Position numbers and translations under genes: made by a program
From: Camillea tinctor
Lineage: Eukaryota > Ascomycota > Sordariomycetes > Xylariales > Xylariaceae
NCBI GenBank assembly: GCA_022578605.1
Contig: MU394077.1
Coordinates: 1-64,000 of the forward strand
Direction of reading: 5' to 3'
Length of the DNA stretch: 64,000 bases
The notes under the pieces: generated by a model
Database searches by the model: none
What the model saw: only the letters and a program-made list of their open reading frames with translations
Told to the model about the DNA's origin: nothing
In this document: one piece after another, positions 25,134-37,115 of the stretch
Layout of the letters: each line of letters starts with the position of its first letter
Position numbering within the stretch: the stretch's first letter is position 1

Positions 25134-25820
25134 CTTGCTCTACTTATCAGTGCTGGATGTAGGAATTATAGAATTGCGATACTTAATGCTTGTGAAGGAC
25201 GGCGCATATGTCAATAGCAAAGCAAGAAGAAAAAGAAACAACAGTAAACAATTGTCCTTTCTCTCCCCCCCTCCAAAAGTCAGAGAGACGGAAAAAAAAA
25301 AAGGTCACGAAGTTATCGAATGATGTAGTGGTGTTGCTGACAAGAGCGTTCCGTTCGTCTAACTGGTATGTAAGTAGGTTAGTAGAAGTAGATTGATTCA
25401 ATCTAAGTGGGAGAGGATGTGCAACTAAACCTTAGCCTATGCTGAAATGCGATTAGTTTCACCTATTGCTTATCAGTGGATAAGCAGTGACGAAGTAAAG
25501 GCAGTTCCAGTGGCAGGGATCAGCGAATAGTAGTGCCGTACCTAGGTAGGTTAGGTAGGCAGGTAGGGTCTCAAAGCCGAGGCTTTGTGTAGTACATACT
25601 AACCTAGGTTAGGTATTTAATTATTGCTAATCTGCTGCTTCGTGATTGACCCTACATATCACTGGGCCAATCTTTTCGTCCCTTCTCGTCTCCCATGCCA
25701 TGTAATTGCATGCATCTCCGGATCTCATCTGGCTTCTCCAAAACAAACCCACAACCATTCATCCCCACAGACCTACCACCGGTTCAAACACTTTTTTTCC
25801 CTCTTACTTTCTAAAACGTG
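25134..25820. promoter_or_regulatory. divergent promoter between Rab and SDR genes
   Basis: A 687-bp spacer between two divergently transcribed genes. It contains two copies of the CCTAGG palindrome in a TACCTAGGTAGGTTAGGTAGG-like block (25539-25566) and AACCTAGGTT at 25601-25610. A pyrimidine-rich stretch precedes the plus-strand ATG. No open frame of note. Confidence 0.55.
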
Positions 25821-26964
25821 ATGAAGATCGAAGGCAGAACATTCGTCGTCTCAGGCGGGTCAGTACATACATCACTTATAGTTGCTCCGTCCCCCCTTCT
25901 CCTTTTGCCCCCCCTTTTCTGTAACCCATATCTAGGTACACTACCCACCGACCCTCATCATTCTACTATGTCACCTGCCAAAAATCTCTATGCAACCCAA
26001 GCCAAACTGGCATTGGCGGATAAAACCGCTCTTGCTCACTTATGATTACTCTATAGCGCATCGGGTCTAGGCCAAGCATGTGTCGAGGACATCTGTCGTT
26101 ACGGGGGTAACGTCGCAGTGCTGGATCTGAACGAGGAGCATGGCATCGCAGTAGTCCAGGGAGTCCCTCAACCGGGCACCGCCAAGTTCTTTGTGTGCGA
26201 CGTGCTCGACACGGGTAGCATAACCGCCGCCGTCAACGGGACTCTCGAGTGGATCCAGCAGACCGGGAAGCCCCTCGGAGGTGTTATCCCTGCTGCGGGA
26301 GTGGGCAACCCCGCTACAGTAAGTGTTTACAGAGACGAAACATAAAATCCCCACCGTTCCCGTATTCTTTTATACACTACACTAGTTACAAGAGTGTATA
26401 TAGGGTAGGACACATGGGTGGAGATGTATAACCATGGAACAACCGACTAACAGATGGGGGCTTCTGCAGATCTTGGATCGTGATGGTAATGCTTTCGACC
26501 TTGACAGCTTCGACTTCGTGATCAACATCAACCTCCGGGGCACTATCGACTTAGTTCGACAGTGCCTCGTTCATTTAGCCAAGACAGAGCCAGTAGGTGA
26601 TGATAACGAGCGTGGGGTCGTGGTGATGGTGGCTTCATGTGCTGCTTTTGATGGCCAGAAGGGACAGGTAGCTTACGCCGCCAGCAAAGGTGCAGTGGCT
26701 GCCATGACGCTACCGATGACGAGGGATCTAGCTCGATACGGTATCCGCTGCTTAACAATCGCCCCAGGTGTATTCGAATCGAGGATGACAGCAATGATGT
26801 CTAAAAAGGTTATGAGCAGCTTGCAGTCGGTGATGGAATTCCCCCGTCGTGCAGGTAAACCCCAAGAATTCGCCCAGTTGGTACGGCAGGCCATCGAGAA
26901 CCCTATGCTAAACGGCACTGTTCTAAGATTAGATGGGGGCTTAAGGATGCCTAGCAAGATCTGA
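25821..26964 (+). CDS. short-chain dehydrogenase, HSD10/3-hydroxyacyl-CoA dehydrogenase type 2-like
   Basis: Three exons (25821-25858, 26057-26318, 26470-26964) give 264 residues. The nucleotide-binding motif GGASGLG is split by intron 1. The active site is S (VASCAAF) and YAASK, and the C-terminus LNGTVLRLDGG closes the fold. The run FDFVININLRGTIDLVRQ and the C-terminal EFPRRAGKP follow fungal 3-hydroxyacyl-CoA dehydrogenase type 2 (SDR5C/HSD17B10 group), which oxidises short-chain hydroxyacyl-CoA or hydroxysteroids with NAD, usually in mitochondria. The usual NNAG motif reads IPAAGVG here, lacking the first Asn pair. The start is the ATG at 25821, since translation reads straight into the cofactor strand KIEGRTFVVSGG. 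Confidence 0.88.
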
Positions 26965-27244
26965 AAAAAAAAGATAATAACAATAACAACAACACAGTTT
27001 GGTCACTGCTAGAGATTGCTATATCGCAAATCAATCAAGGTCTTGCTAACGTGTCAGCTGTCCATACTACAAATCAAGTGGCTTATCAGCCCTGGAGCCT
27101 AACCTAAATACAAACAATTGATGCATCCACCAACAATAATGCAGCTCGAAATTCAATCTCATTCATCACACGACTCATTATACTAGCCACAGTGCTGTTG
27201 TGTGGTCTAGGCTTGAGCCTTTGGTGCGTAAGCCTGATACCCTT

Positions 27245-28839
27245 CTATAGGTCACTATGCTCGTAAGGTGGCCGATGGTGTCGCATGGGGGAACGCTCTC
27301 TATGAGCACGGTTAGGACACGGCGCTGGGGACCGCTCTCTCTGGTGGTACGCATAAGTGCAATGCTCTACGGGAGCCTTGGGAGCTTGGGGTGCTTGTAA
27401 GTGATCATAGTCAGCAGGTGGATAGTATGCTGACTCATGCAGTCTGCCACCCAACGCAAAGCCCTCTAGGAATGCTCGAGAAGCCAAGGGGTCGTTCAAA
27501 ACGGGCACGCTAGGTCCATCGGATCTGCCAAAGAGAGACCGAATGCGATCCATGAGAAATTTCAGTTCCTCGCGGCGACCAAACCCACTACCATACTCAC
27601 TAGTAGATCTGTAGTCATATTCTGCTGGGTCAGTGATATATCCACGGCCAAACCCAGGATCATATCCGACATAAGACTGGCCATGGGACAGAGTAGGCGT
27701 AGAAGGTGTGGTGGTGATAACCCCAGCAGATTTGGGGCATCCAATAGGGCCAGCACGAGGCCCATAAGTGCTTCGAACGGGCTCTGGCATGGGGCCACGT
27801 TCACTTCGGCTACGCATGTCATCAGACTTAGCTGCCGCATATCTGGCCTTCTCATGAGCCCTGGTGCTTGGGCTTAGACATGGCATTTTGCGAACGCGTG
27901 CAACGGCTTGTTTTGCCAAGTCATATTTTGCTTGTGTGGCCGTGCGAAAGCTACGGCTGCTTCTCATAATAATACCATTAAGGTCAACAGAGTATTTGAA
28001 CTCGCCATTTTCCGTGATATGCTCAGTGAAGGATGGATTGAAGCTACGCTTCTGGCACTCTTTACTTAGTGCTGTCGTAGGGGGGGTGCGCCAGCCACTA
28101 CCAATATTAGCCCTTGCAGTGCTAGGAGGTGCTGTAGTAGCACCCCTACCGGTGCGATTGACATGAGCAGTTCCAAAGGCACTGGTATTAGTAGTAGTAG
28201 TAGTGGGCCTGGGTTGAGCTGCAGGTGGCAGTTGGGACTTGTTGTCAGACTTGTCTATAGTTGCCAGGTTGGCACCAGGCGTAGCTTTATGTAGGGTAAA
28301 AGGGGGGGTAACAACAGTAGAATGCTCAGGGGCTGGGTAGAATATTGATGTTAGTAGGGAACAACTTTGGGATTCATACGGGAAAGCTTGCAGGACATAA
28401 CATACAGTAATGCAAGGAAGTGTTGTATGTTGCTTTAAGAGGAGCGATGGTTGGTAAAGGGTCCTTCTTATCTCTAAAGAGGGCAGAATCGCGAGAGGCC
28501 TGGATTATTTGTCGAAAACGATCTTGGCCAGAACCTTTCTGGGGACTAGGACCAGGTCGGGAAAATAAACCACTGGGTTTTTTAGAGGCCTGAGTTGTAG
28601 ACGAAGCGAAACTAGAATTGGATGATTCTACGCTGGAAACCGCAGCTGCTGGAGTAGGTATGGTGGGTGTTGCTGAAATAAAACAGTAAATAGGACTTAG
28701 GTTAGCCAAGTTCTTTTCTATAACGACAACAGGGACTATGGGATCAGGTAGATATGTGTAGATATGTGTAGATAGCTTCCCTACCTCTGCGTTCCTCCTT
28801 GCCCGTAGAACCGACTTCTGTGGTGTCCATGACAGCCAT
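27245..28839 (-). CDS. protein with probable divergent dsRNA-binding (dsRBM-like) domain
   Basis: Three exons (28839-28785, 28672-28406, 28332-27245) with consistent phases give 469 residues. The first 185 or so residues are Ser/Thr/Pro-rich and look disordered. Residues of about 188-250 match the alpha-beta-beta-beta-alpha spacing of a double-stranded-RNA-binding motif: an ALSKECQ helix, FNPSF, GEFKYSVDLNG, a loop, then FRTATQAKYDLAKQAVARV, which resembles the dsRBM C-terminal helix with the AK-AA pattern. The remainder is rich in Arg, Ser, Tyr and Pro, with a short FLMDRIRSLFG helix and RERSP motifs. The domain is recognised by pattern only. The strongly conserved KK of canonical dsRBMs is absent, so RNA binding is not assured. 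Function is unknown. Confidence 0.7.
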
Positions 28840-29434
28840 GGCTCCGGTACGGGAGACCTAACAACGCAACTCAAGTATTGAGCACGAGCTTGGTCGATGG
28901 AGATACCAACCTGGTATATCTTGAAATGTAAATGAGAAGCGGGGATACTTGAGATTGGCTTTGGTAGAGGAAGAATATTAGGATTGGGAGAAGGAAGGGG
29001 AATGTAGATGATGCTTGAAAGCGTTTATAGGTACAAACCCTAGGTACCTAAGTAACCCACCTACTACATAGTAGGTACCTAGGTAGGTATATATGTAGGG
29101 CAACAGCAATAACAGCAAGTACAACAATGGATTTGCTCCTTCCTGTATACTTACTACTAGTGCCTAGAAGCATACTAACTATATAGTATTGCAAACCCAA
29201 ATCATTATTTTTGTACCACCAATGCTTCTCCCCTTTTATGTCTTGGCACTTAACTAACTACCTAACCTAGGTTAAATAGGTTCATTCCTAGTAGTACTTT
29301 GCTTTTCCTTCTCTCTTTAAACTTCAATTAATTGAACCTCTTTACCATACCTAACCAACCATTGGAATAGGATACGACTCCTTCATCCAACACTGCTGCA
29401 ACAAACAATATGTTCAGCCACAGGTTCTATTCTC
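28840..29434. promoter_or_regulatory. upstream region of the dsRBM-like gene
   Basis: No open frame. At about 29,038-29,092 it contains a dense group of TAGGTACCTA and TACCTAGGTAGGTA palindromes, and at about 29,268-29,276 ACCTAGGTT. The 3' end of the next minus-strand gene lies at 29435. Confidence 0.5.
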
Positions 29435-30575
29435 TTAGTATCCGTTGTCTTTGAACAGTGTTGTCAGTGCTTCTCCTTTCTGCCATCTCAGGATGTTCTC
29501 GACCTGTTGTTCGTACCAATGCCCGAGGGTCTCCTCTTCGACATAGCCCATGTGTGGACTCAGTACTACTTGGCTTTTGCCTCCTTCTCCCCATTTGGTA
29601 GTCCTCCACTGACTATCCTCGAGCAGTGGTTCAATCTCATATACATCAAGTGCTATACCACGGATTCTGCCCTTCCTGGCAGTATCCAGTAGATCTTCTT
29701 CCACTACTATTGGTCCCCGAGATGTATTAACAAAAAGCGCCGATTTCTTCATTTTACCTAGATCATCTACCGTAATGAGCCCCCTCGATCTATCGGATAA
29801 TACGAGCTGCACGCTGACTACATCTGCGGTGCTGAAGAGCTCGTCGCGGCTCACCACCTTGAAAGTCTTCTCACCATTCTCATCCTCGACTGGCAGGCCC
29901 GTTGCTTTTGCCTTCTCGTCGGCCGCTTCCTGGTTGAGGCTGGTGCTCCAGGCTATCACCTTCATACCGAAGGCGACGTGCATAATCCTCGCTACTGATC
30001 CGCCCAGCCGGCCTAAGCCGATTGTGCCAAAAACTTTACCTGCTAGCTCTGTCGCTGTGGTAGTCTGCCACCCTCCCAATTTTACCGTGGCGTCATCCTG
30101 GGGGATATTACGAGCGAGCGACAGGATAAGCGCAACGCAGTGTTGGGTGGTACTATCTGGTGTTTGTGAAGCATGGGTAGTACCGGCTACTTGTATTCCA
30201 CGAGAATGACATGCTTGGACGTCGATTGAAGCATTCCGAGGGCCTGTTGTGAGAAGTAATTTCAGATTTGGCAATTTGTTGACTAGCTCTTCGGGGAATG
30301 GTGTCCGCTCTCTCATTGAACCTATATACCGGCATGTTAAACCAGATGTCCTGCTCAGACTACATTGCTGCTCTTCCAGACTTACAGATAATGTCGAACG
30401 GTTCTAAACGCCTCACTAACTCGTCCTTGACATTTGGAGGGGTATTCGGGTGGTTGTATGGTAGAAGGGTATCGGTAAATGTCGTCACCTGGTAGCCAGA
30501 AGACGCCAATCTATTGAAGAGGGGCACGGATACCCGTTGGTAATCGTCTAGAACAGCAATCCTAGGAAGCGACAT
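29435..30575 (-). CDS. D-isomer-specific 2-hydroxyacid dehydrogenase
   Basis: Two exons (30575-30386, 30321-29435) with a 64-bp intron give 358 residues, standard for the family. An N-terminal catalytic-domain start (PRIAVLDDYQ) precedes an NAD-binding Rossmann core with GLGRLGGSV. The catalytic triad of the family is present: Arg in NTSRGP, Glu in DVYEIEP, His in LSPHMGY. These enzymes reduce 2-keto acids to D-2-hydroxy acids, or the reverse, with NAD(P)H. The exact substrate is not predictable. The start MSLPRIAVLDDY is the first ATG after a promoter carrying the TACCTAGG motif 140 bp upstream. Confidence 0.92.
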
Positions 30576-32752
30576 GTTCTTAATGCAAATAGAGCCTACT
30601 ACCTAGTAATGGGAGGTGGGATGCATAGGTAATATATAAAAGGGGATGAAGTAGCTGTGTAGGAAGTTGCTGCCGTTTAAGCCGTCCTGGTTTATATTAG
30701 GCGAAGTAAATACCTACCTACCTAGGTAAGTAGTACATAATCCATTGCTTCTTTGTAATGCGGATGAAATCAGACCCGCAGAGGCTTGTCTTATGCCGGG
30801 GGCCGATGCCGGTTCAATTCTCGGCCTTCAGACTAATCGGCCGCTAGTGGGTCCAATTGTGAACTACTTATCAAGTATGTATGTACATGCATTGGGTCTA
30901 CTAGCACTGTTTCCTTCTTTTGACGATTTATATTCGCCTGTTCTTTATACAGACTACATGCAGTGTTTACCTTCAAGATTAAAAATAGAATCAAGAATCA
31001 AGGGAAAATGAAGTTATCTACAGTGTATTACGGGCTTATTTGAACCTATGTAAGCTTCTCATAAAGACTAGAACAGCCTAGGAACATCGATAACTGGAAA
31101 ATTCGTGCTATTGAAATATGAGGTAACCTACCCCACTCTATAGTCCTATATAGCCTTCTACATACATACACACTTAGAGTACATACACGCTCACATATAT
31201 ACACACAACATATATATATATATATATATATATAACTTATGTAGCTACATACTAGAAGCTTCGCCTATATCTATGTATGCTGGCTTTGTTGTAACCTAAT
31301 GGTCTTCAATCAACTAGCTCTTGTACTATTTATTTACCTAAGAAATAGGCATCATTCCCTATCCAGTCTTCCTACCTATCACACCATAAATTCATTACCA
31401 ACCTACGTAAGTAGGCGGTTTTTGTTTGAACGATTATAAGGTCGTACCAAAGCCTCATAAATATTAATACATACGGACCTCTACCCATAGGTATATAGGT
31501 TATATAAATCTGTTTATATATTCTAAATACATCGGATTATATTGATGCTTATATATAGGTGCCGCAGACACCCCTCAAGGGTTTATGATCTGTGTTTATA
31601 TAACCAGCCGGTCCCATCGCCATAGAGTGATATGTCGCCGGTGGGACAAAACATCATCGAATCAGGAGAGAGCCGGTTAAGCAATATACAAGCGGACCTA
31701 ACGCCATATAGCTCGGAGCTTAGACCTTCGACGGAATTCCAACAGCAGGACGCTAGCGTTCAGGGAGATGACCGCGAACTCGGTTCCTGCAGCTTTTGTT
31801 GCTGTCGTTGCGCGTGGTGGTACAGTGGTTGTGGTTTCAAACTCACTGGATGTCATTGTAAACTCCCGCCGGATGACGGATGTTGTTCTATAAATAGGGG
31901 GCTGTAGTCGTATTGTCCGTATTGTATGTCTGTCAACCATATTCCCCTGACTCGGCTTGCCTAGATCGTTGTGAGGCTATCTTTGTTCTGGTAGTACCAT
32001 AGACGAGGTTGTTCCTCAAGGGTTCAGACCCACTGAGGCAACCAAAGAATAACATTACTACTAGGATCCTAGGGTTCAAGGCTTCCAATCCCGCGCAAAC
32101 AATATAAGTTCTGATGCTTCATGTGCTGTAGGCCGGAGAAGTAGATGCTCTTGTGATTTCGCTATGGTTTGTTACCGGAAATTTGGGATAGAAGTCTCAA
32201 GCGAATATCAATAGCAATAAAGGGTATCTAGATAATATAACATGATACTAGAGAACCGATGTCGTAAATGGTCGCCAAGAGAGGGAAAGAATATGCATGG
32301 TGCGATGTCTTCTCTTGGAAAAGAATCTAAGGGTTTAATATGTTATAAAGGTAATGCCTGAATGTATGTTCAGTATGAGTACCCGAACCGAAAACTGTAT
32401 CGCAATAGCCTAACCAATATTTTATCCAGTCAATATGTATGCAACGTAAACAGAGTACTCCATACAACAGCACAAACCATCGATCGAATCTGGTTGTATG
32501 CAACTACCAAATGGTATCATTACCCATTAGTAATATCCATAAATGGTAATAGACCGCCCCCCGCGTCATATGTAATTTATACTTGGGGTATTTTCTAATT
32601 ATCCTAACCATAAATTGCCTATTTAAAGTTGCTGGTTGTCACTGCGTTATATATAATAATGATGCTTACGAGGTTTGCAAATGTATTTGACGAAGGTTTT
32701 AGGTAAATAATCACTATCAAGCAGATATTTAACGGCTACAATTTGATCTATA
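30576..32752. other. long divergent intergenic region, no supported gene
   Basis: TACCTACCTACCTAGGTAAG at 30711-30730 lies near the dehydrogenase start. A TA microsatellite occupies about 31,211-31,233. Open stretches at about 31,630-31,940 on both strands (80-91 codons) have no recognisable domain and overlap each other. The rest is AT-leaning spacer. Confidence 0.5.
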
Positions 32753-33721
32753 ATGGTTCGACAAAACTGGAACATCCTCAGTGGGATAGTTGTTACGCTG
32801 GGTCTGCAAATTTTCTCCGTCCAAGCACAATGTACTCGCGAAGAGTTACTTGCAGCGGCCAGTAATTATATCGTCGCGCAAACCAGCGGCAGTCTTAGTG
32901 GTTTGAGTTTGTCTACAGATAATTTTACATACCAAGAAAACAATGAAGTTGCCAACATCTCTACTGGCGTGCTCAGTCAACCCCTGAAAATCGACCTCAA
33001 CCGGACGTCCGCTGACGTTGTAGGTTGCGCGAGCTACACAATGTTGATCTCTGCAAGCGGCAATACCCCATATGTTATTGCTACACAGCTTAGACATGCT
33101 GGGGAGGATACAAGCTCGATTGCCATGATCGACACTATCGCAGCTACTACCGGTTCCCTATTCTTCAACGCTCAACGCACGCTAGAATATATCCAGGGGG
33201 AAAACTGGAATACTCTCAATGAAGACCAACGAGTGGATAGAGATGAACTCAAAAGAGTGGGCGATGCATATCTGGATATGTGGACGGATGCGAACGCTGC
33301 TGACTCCATCCCTTGGGGTACGGACTGTGAGCGTGTTGAAGGTTCCATGTTAACGAAACCGTGCGGTGCTTCGTTGCCGAGAGGTGGTAGCACTAGACCA
33401 AATGGCAACCGACGATAGTAAGTGATTTTGGATGATAAATTCCTCCCCCTTCTTTCATTTCATCTATCTCGAGAGTTATAATTTTTTTTCTCCTAGTTGG
33501 GCGTATGGGTGTTTCATTCCCAAGACATAATGTCAATAGTAAAAGCTTGACTACCATAGTAATTACTAACCGTTTACCGTAGTGTGATCGATGAGACTAT
33601 AGGCTCGGTCGATGTTCTATGTTCATTCGATTCGTTGGGCAATATGCCTGACTCGCATGAAGTTCGGCTTGAGAGTGGCAAGGTTAAATATGTTCATACG
33701 GTCACAGTAATTGGTAGCTGA
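32753..33721 (+). CDS. secreted DUF8021-family protein
   Basis: Two exons (32753-33417, 33583-33721) joined through a 165-bp intron with TACTAAC branch point give 267 residues. The N-terminus is a signal peptide ending near FSVQAQ. The mature start [14 protein letters not shown], followed by [20 protein letters not shown] and CASYTML, is characteristic of the fungal secreted DUF8021 family. The second exon adds [27 protein letters not shown], the conserved C-terminal part, which strongly supports the splice. No biochemical role is established for the domain itself as far as I know. It occurs alone or attached to other secreted modules. Confidence 0.82.
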
Positions 33722-34313
33722 GTGCACTTTTCTTTAGCGGTGATATATTTAAATCCGAGGTAGGATCAGGACACCGAATATCTTATCTCTTTTATTGACC
33801 CCTTTACCGACTGTTGGACCTTGGGAGTATGAGAGGATTCGATAGTTGAAATCTGGGAGCTCTGTGAGGCCTTGGATTTGGAAGCATAGGGCACAGAAGC
33901 ACGGGTCAATAAAGAATTCGTTGTGCTTGTACCTACGTTTTGCAACACCATTCACACGTAGGCTTACTTATTTACGTAATAATAAATATCTAGGTGAATT
34001 TACTTCCACATAGTTGTAATAATATATGCAACACGATCGGAAGACTGTTTTATGTTAGGTCTGTGATACCGAAGCTTTGTTTGGTAGGTACATATCTGGA
34101 ATAGGTAATGATCCTTATTTGAGACTTGTAGAATCACATGCGTGTGAGTATGTCTTGTAGATACACCTCGGCCCCCTTTCTTGAAAGGAGTACGTTGCTG
34201 CCTAGGAAAGCATCCAAGCTGCGATAAACTGGTGTTAGTATAAAGTCTAAGATATCGTTTATATATCGATGAAGATGAGCGCACTGTCACAATGCTACTA
34301 CTAATATATCACA
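33722..34313. other. intergenic
   Basis: No supported gene. It holds the terminator side of the DUF8021 gene and the promoter of the F-box gene. Confidence 0.5.
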
Positions 34314-35618
34314 ATGGCTCGTGGTATAACAACCCAAAACCCCGGACGCGTTCTTCGGTCTACCAGAAATTCGAAAGTGCACAAGCCCACAAAATCGAGG
34401 AATCCTACTAATAATGGCAATGCACTAGCCCGTGTTCGTCTTCGAAAGACAGTCGTACAGAATCAAGATCCAAACCCGAGGACTCCGAAATCGAAATCCA
34501 AAAATCCGCTTCCGTCTTATCTTATTTGGTCCGAAAGCAATGTACTTACCGATCCAAATAGGCATACATGGCTATTTGATTTTCCCGTGGAGATCGTTCA
34601 AAGGGTTGCGTCCTTTCTGCCTCTTGAATCGACAGTCTGCCTTACACTTAGCTGTAAGCTCGCTCTTCATATCCTGGGCACGACATCCTGGACGACTGAT
34701 AGCATTCGAAAGCGTTGGCATCGCGACCCCGATAGTGGTGAAGTTCATCGAACGCACCTTATAGAGTTACTGTCCCGTGATGTAAAAGATCTTGGTATCA
34801 AGAGCTGCACACGATGTAATACTCTACACCCACCCTTGAAAAAACCAAATGAACATCAATATACGCCCTTGACTAAGTATTGCTGGGGACAAAATGCTGT
34901 CATCGACTATTTACCTCAAGGCCTAAATGGGACAGGTTACGGGCTCGTTTTAGAGCATATCAAGCACGTCCTGAACTCCACATTACCAGATTCAAGCTCG
35001 CCTATTGAGTACCTTTCCGGCTGGTACCAGGCCCCAAACCCTCGCTTTCATTACAGCATCTCATCGTCTGGCCGGTATGTCAATCGTAACATTATCATAC
35101 AGAGGGATCACATCTTCCAACCTCTGTCAGCTAAGACATCGGTGAGAGTGGAAGATATTCTGAACCTTCCGCTTAGGATATGCCCTCACCAGTCGACAAC
35201 AATTGAGGAACCGCCAGAGAGCCGGTATCTCAGCGACAACAGACGAAACGGCCCACTGCTAACTTGGACTGTCATAACGGCTTTCCCTCTTTCCAAGAGA
35301 CCTAGAGTTCTCAAATCTGGTGGCTTCCGCGATCCGACAGCGTTAGAGCAGCGCATGATGTCGGAAGCTGATCGAGGTCTAGACGTCACCTATAGATGCC
35401 GATCATGTGCAACAAAATGGAGAGTTGAATATGGACCTAACAGTAATAGCGGTGGTCTTCGAATTAGTGTATTCCACTGCTTTTATAAGGAGCTTTATAC
35501 AGCATCTGTAGCATGGACTCATCTCGTGAGACGTGAGGGACGTCTACTAGGGAAGGACAAGCGAAACAGCGAATTCTGGAGCCGCTCAAAAAGTTCACCG
35601 GACTTTAGGATTGATTAG
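34314..35618 (+). CDS. F-box domain protein
   Basis: An uninterrupted 434-codon frame. A basic, low-complexity N-terminus of about 85 residues precedes an F-box at about 88-125 (FDFPVEIVQRVASFLPLESTVCLTLSCK). The remainder has no repeat domain such as WD40 or LRR. Two CxxC pairs (CTRCNTLHPP near 167 and CRSCATKW near 363) could together bind a metal. F-box proteins link substrates to Skp1-cullin ubiquitin ligases, and the substrate-binding part here is of a fungus-specific type common in large F-box families. Single-exon structure is noteworthy beside its intron-rich neighbours. Confidence 0.82.
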   Translation: MARGITTQNPGRVLRSTRNSKVHKPTKSRNPTNNGNALARVRLRKTVVQNQDPNPRTPKSKSKNPLPSYLIWSESNVLTDPNRHTWLFDFPVEIVQRVASFLPLESTVCLTLSCKLALHILGTTSWTTDSIRKRWHRDPDSGEVHRTHLIELLSRDVKDLGIKSCTRCNTLHPPLKKPNEHQYTPLTKYCWGQNAVIDYLPQGLNGTGYGLVLEHIKHVLNSTLPDSSSPIEYLSGWYQAPNPRFHYSISSSGRYVNRNIIIQRDHIFQPLSAKTSVRVEDILNLPLRICPHQSTTIEEPPESRYLSDNRRNGPLLTWTVITAFPLSKRPRVLKSGGFRDPTALEQRMMSEADRGLDVTYRCRSCATKWRVEYGPNSNSGGLRISVFHCFYKELYTASVAWTHLVRREGRLLGKDKRNSEFWSRSKSSPDFRID

Positions 35619-36018
35619 GAGGCATAAATACGCAGATGGACCCGAAGTGAAGTATAATGTCGTAAGTGCCCAAGTAGCGAGGTTGATAAGTTATGTGTTT
35701 TGGTAAACGTGAAAACAGAAAGGGGGAAGGAGGGGGGAGGGGGAGAGTGAGGATAGGACATGTATCTAGACGGTACTGAATCATTGTGTCAATCCCCAAA
35801 AAGTACATTTGTATTCGAGCCCGCATGCTTTCGCATGCTTTGAACCCTAGTCTTTCCTCATACAGATCTTGAAATTGTCTAAATTAGCAGTCACATTCAA
35901 CCAAGTATCCTAATATCATAATTTCTATTGCTATAGCCAAAAACTATCTATATTCTTGAACTGATTAACAATTCTCCTTGATTTCATAACCTCCAAACAA
36001 TTATCCAGTCGATGCACT

Positions 36019-37115
36019 TTATATTGTAGTAGCAGTGATACACCAACCGACATTTCCTCGTACAAACGTAGCTATATCATCAATCTCATCTGGGGCTCTA
36101 TATTGGTGTGCTTGATTATTGTAGACTTTCCAAATAACTTCGCGTCCGACTAGCTTTAATCCTTTATAAGAACCTTCCCCAAAAGAGCGATTAACGAGCT
36201 CATCACTTGCTTCATGCCCAAGAAGTATAGGAGTGGATACGGGGTAGGCGCGTGTATCGGTTGAAATACCAATGCCGGCAACAACACATAACTTATCTCT
36301 GTAGAAATCGACAACACTAGCAGCGAGACTTAGGTCAATAGAACGAGACTTGGAGAGATCAACTATATCGGAATCATCAGGATTGTTGTCATCACTCTGG
36401 AGGAACTTTCCAGATGATTGATACCAACTTCACTTTCCACAAAATGTTCGACTGCGAACCGAAATGGTAGCCAGCCATCCATCCCAATAAACCCCCCTGA
36501 AAGTAAGTTCATGGCCATCAAGCACGCTGTAGCCATTGCGCAACTTGATTGATACCACCGAGGATGATGTTTCCCAAGGGAACCTCCTGTGCTGTCTCCT
36601 TTACCAAGTTATGGATGTCTTTATACAATGCAGCAAGTCCTCTTATCTGTGTATATTCTTGATGTCAGGGGGTTGTCTAGCGAGGCTAGATTGAACCACT
36701 GTTGGAACTTTTCTGGTTGGTCGATACGGGATATATTACGTCACCGCTGATGACTCAGTAGGCCTAGTTATTAGTTCTCCTTCTTTTGGGTTTCATCATT
36801 TTCTCTCTCTCTCTTTCTCTCATACACACACACACACACGTATAGCTGCATAGCACGGCAATATATCCCGTTGTGCCCGGAGCCCTGAGTGTGTCCTAGG
36901 GGGTTATCCCTCACAGGATAAGTATTTTTTACCAGTAGAGAATACGAATTTTGCGTCGGAAAATATATCGATTGACCTTTTACCGTCAGATGACTTGGCC
37001 CTCTCGAGGAATTCTTGACCGAACTCCTTCCCAGTAGATTCCAGGCCATGAAGTAAAATGAAGGTATAAGTATGGTTCCATGTTGGCTTAACGATGAATA
37101 ATGTGTTACATTGCT
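36019..37115 (-). pseudogene. carboxylesterase/acyl-protein thioesterase-like pseudogene
   Basis: On the minus strand the three frames together spell an alpha/beta-hydrolase of the phospholipase/carboxylesterase (APT) family. In order: TLFIVKPTWNHTYTFILLHG at about 37,115-37,050; GKEFGQEFLERAKSSDGK; QWFNLASLDNP (about 36,700); VPLGNIILGGINQ; SGGFIGMDGWLPFR (about 36,480); and a 133-codon C-terminal stretch with GHEASDELV and NQAHQY, ending in TAA at 36019-36021. It is broken by an in-frame stop after the N-terminal block, frameshifts, and a CT/CA microsatellite at 36,788-36,840. The nucleophile motif GISQG has become GINQ with a one-base deletion next to it, so the serine is gone. Catalytic Asp and His codons remain. 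Clearly dead. Confidence 0.88.
36788..36840. repeat. (CT)n/(AC)n microsatellite inside the pseudogene
   Basis: CTCTCTCTCTCT then ACACACACACACAC, located where the functional relatives encode the segment between the N-terminal strands and QWF motif. It may derive from an expanded intron. Confidence 0.9.

Noticed and set aside
30745..31011. Possible tRNA around a GGTTCAATTC box near 30,810
   Set aside because: No matching acceptor or D arm and no cloverleaf can be drawn.
31632..31940. Overlapping plus and minus open frames, one Cys-rich
   Set aside because: No signal peptide, no recognisable domain, neither frame has splice partners, and cysteine-rich content comes from TGT/TGC repeats.
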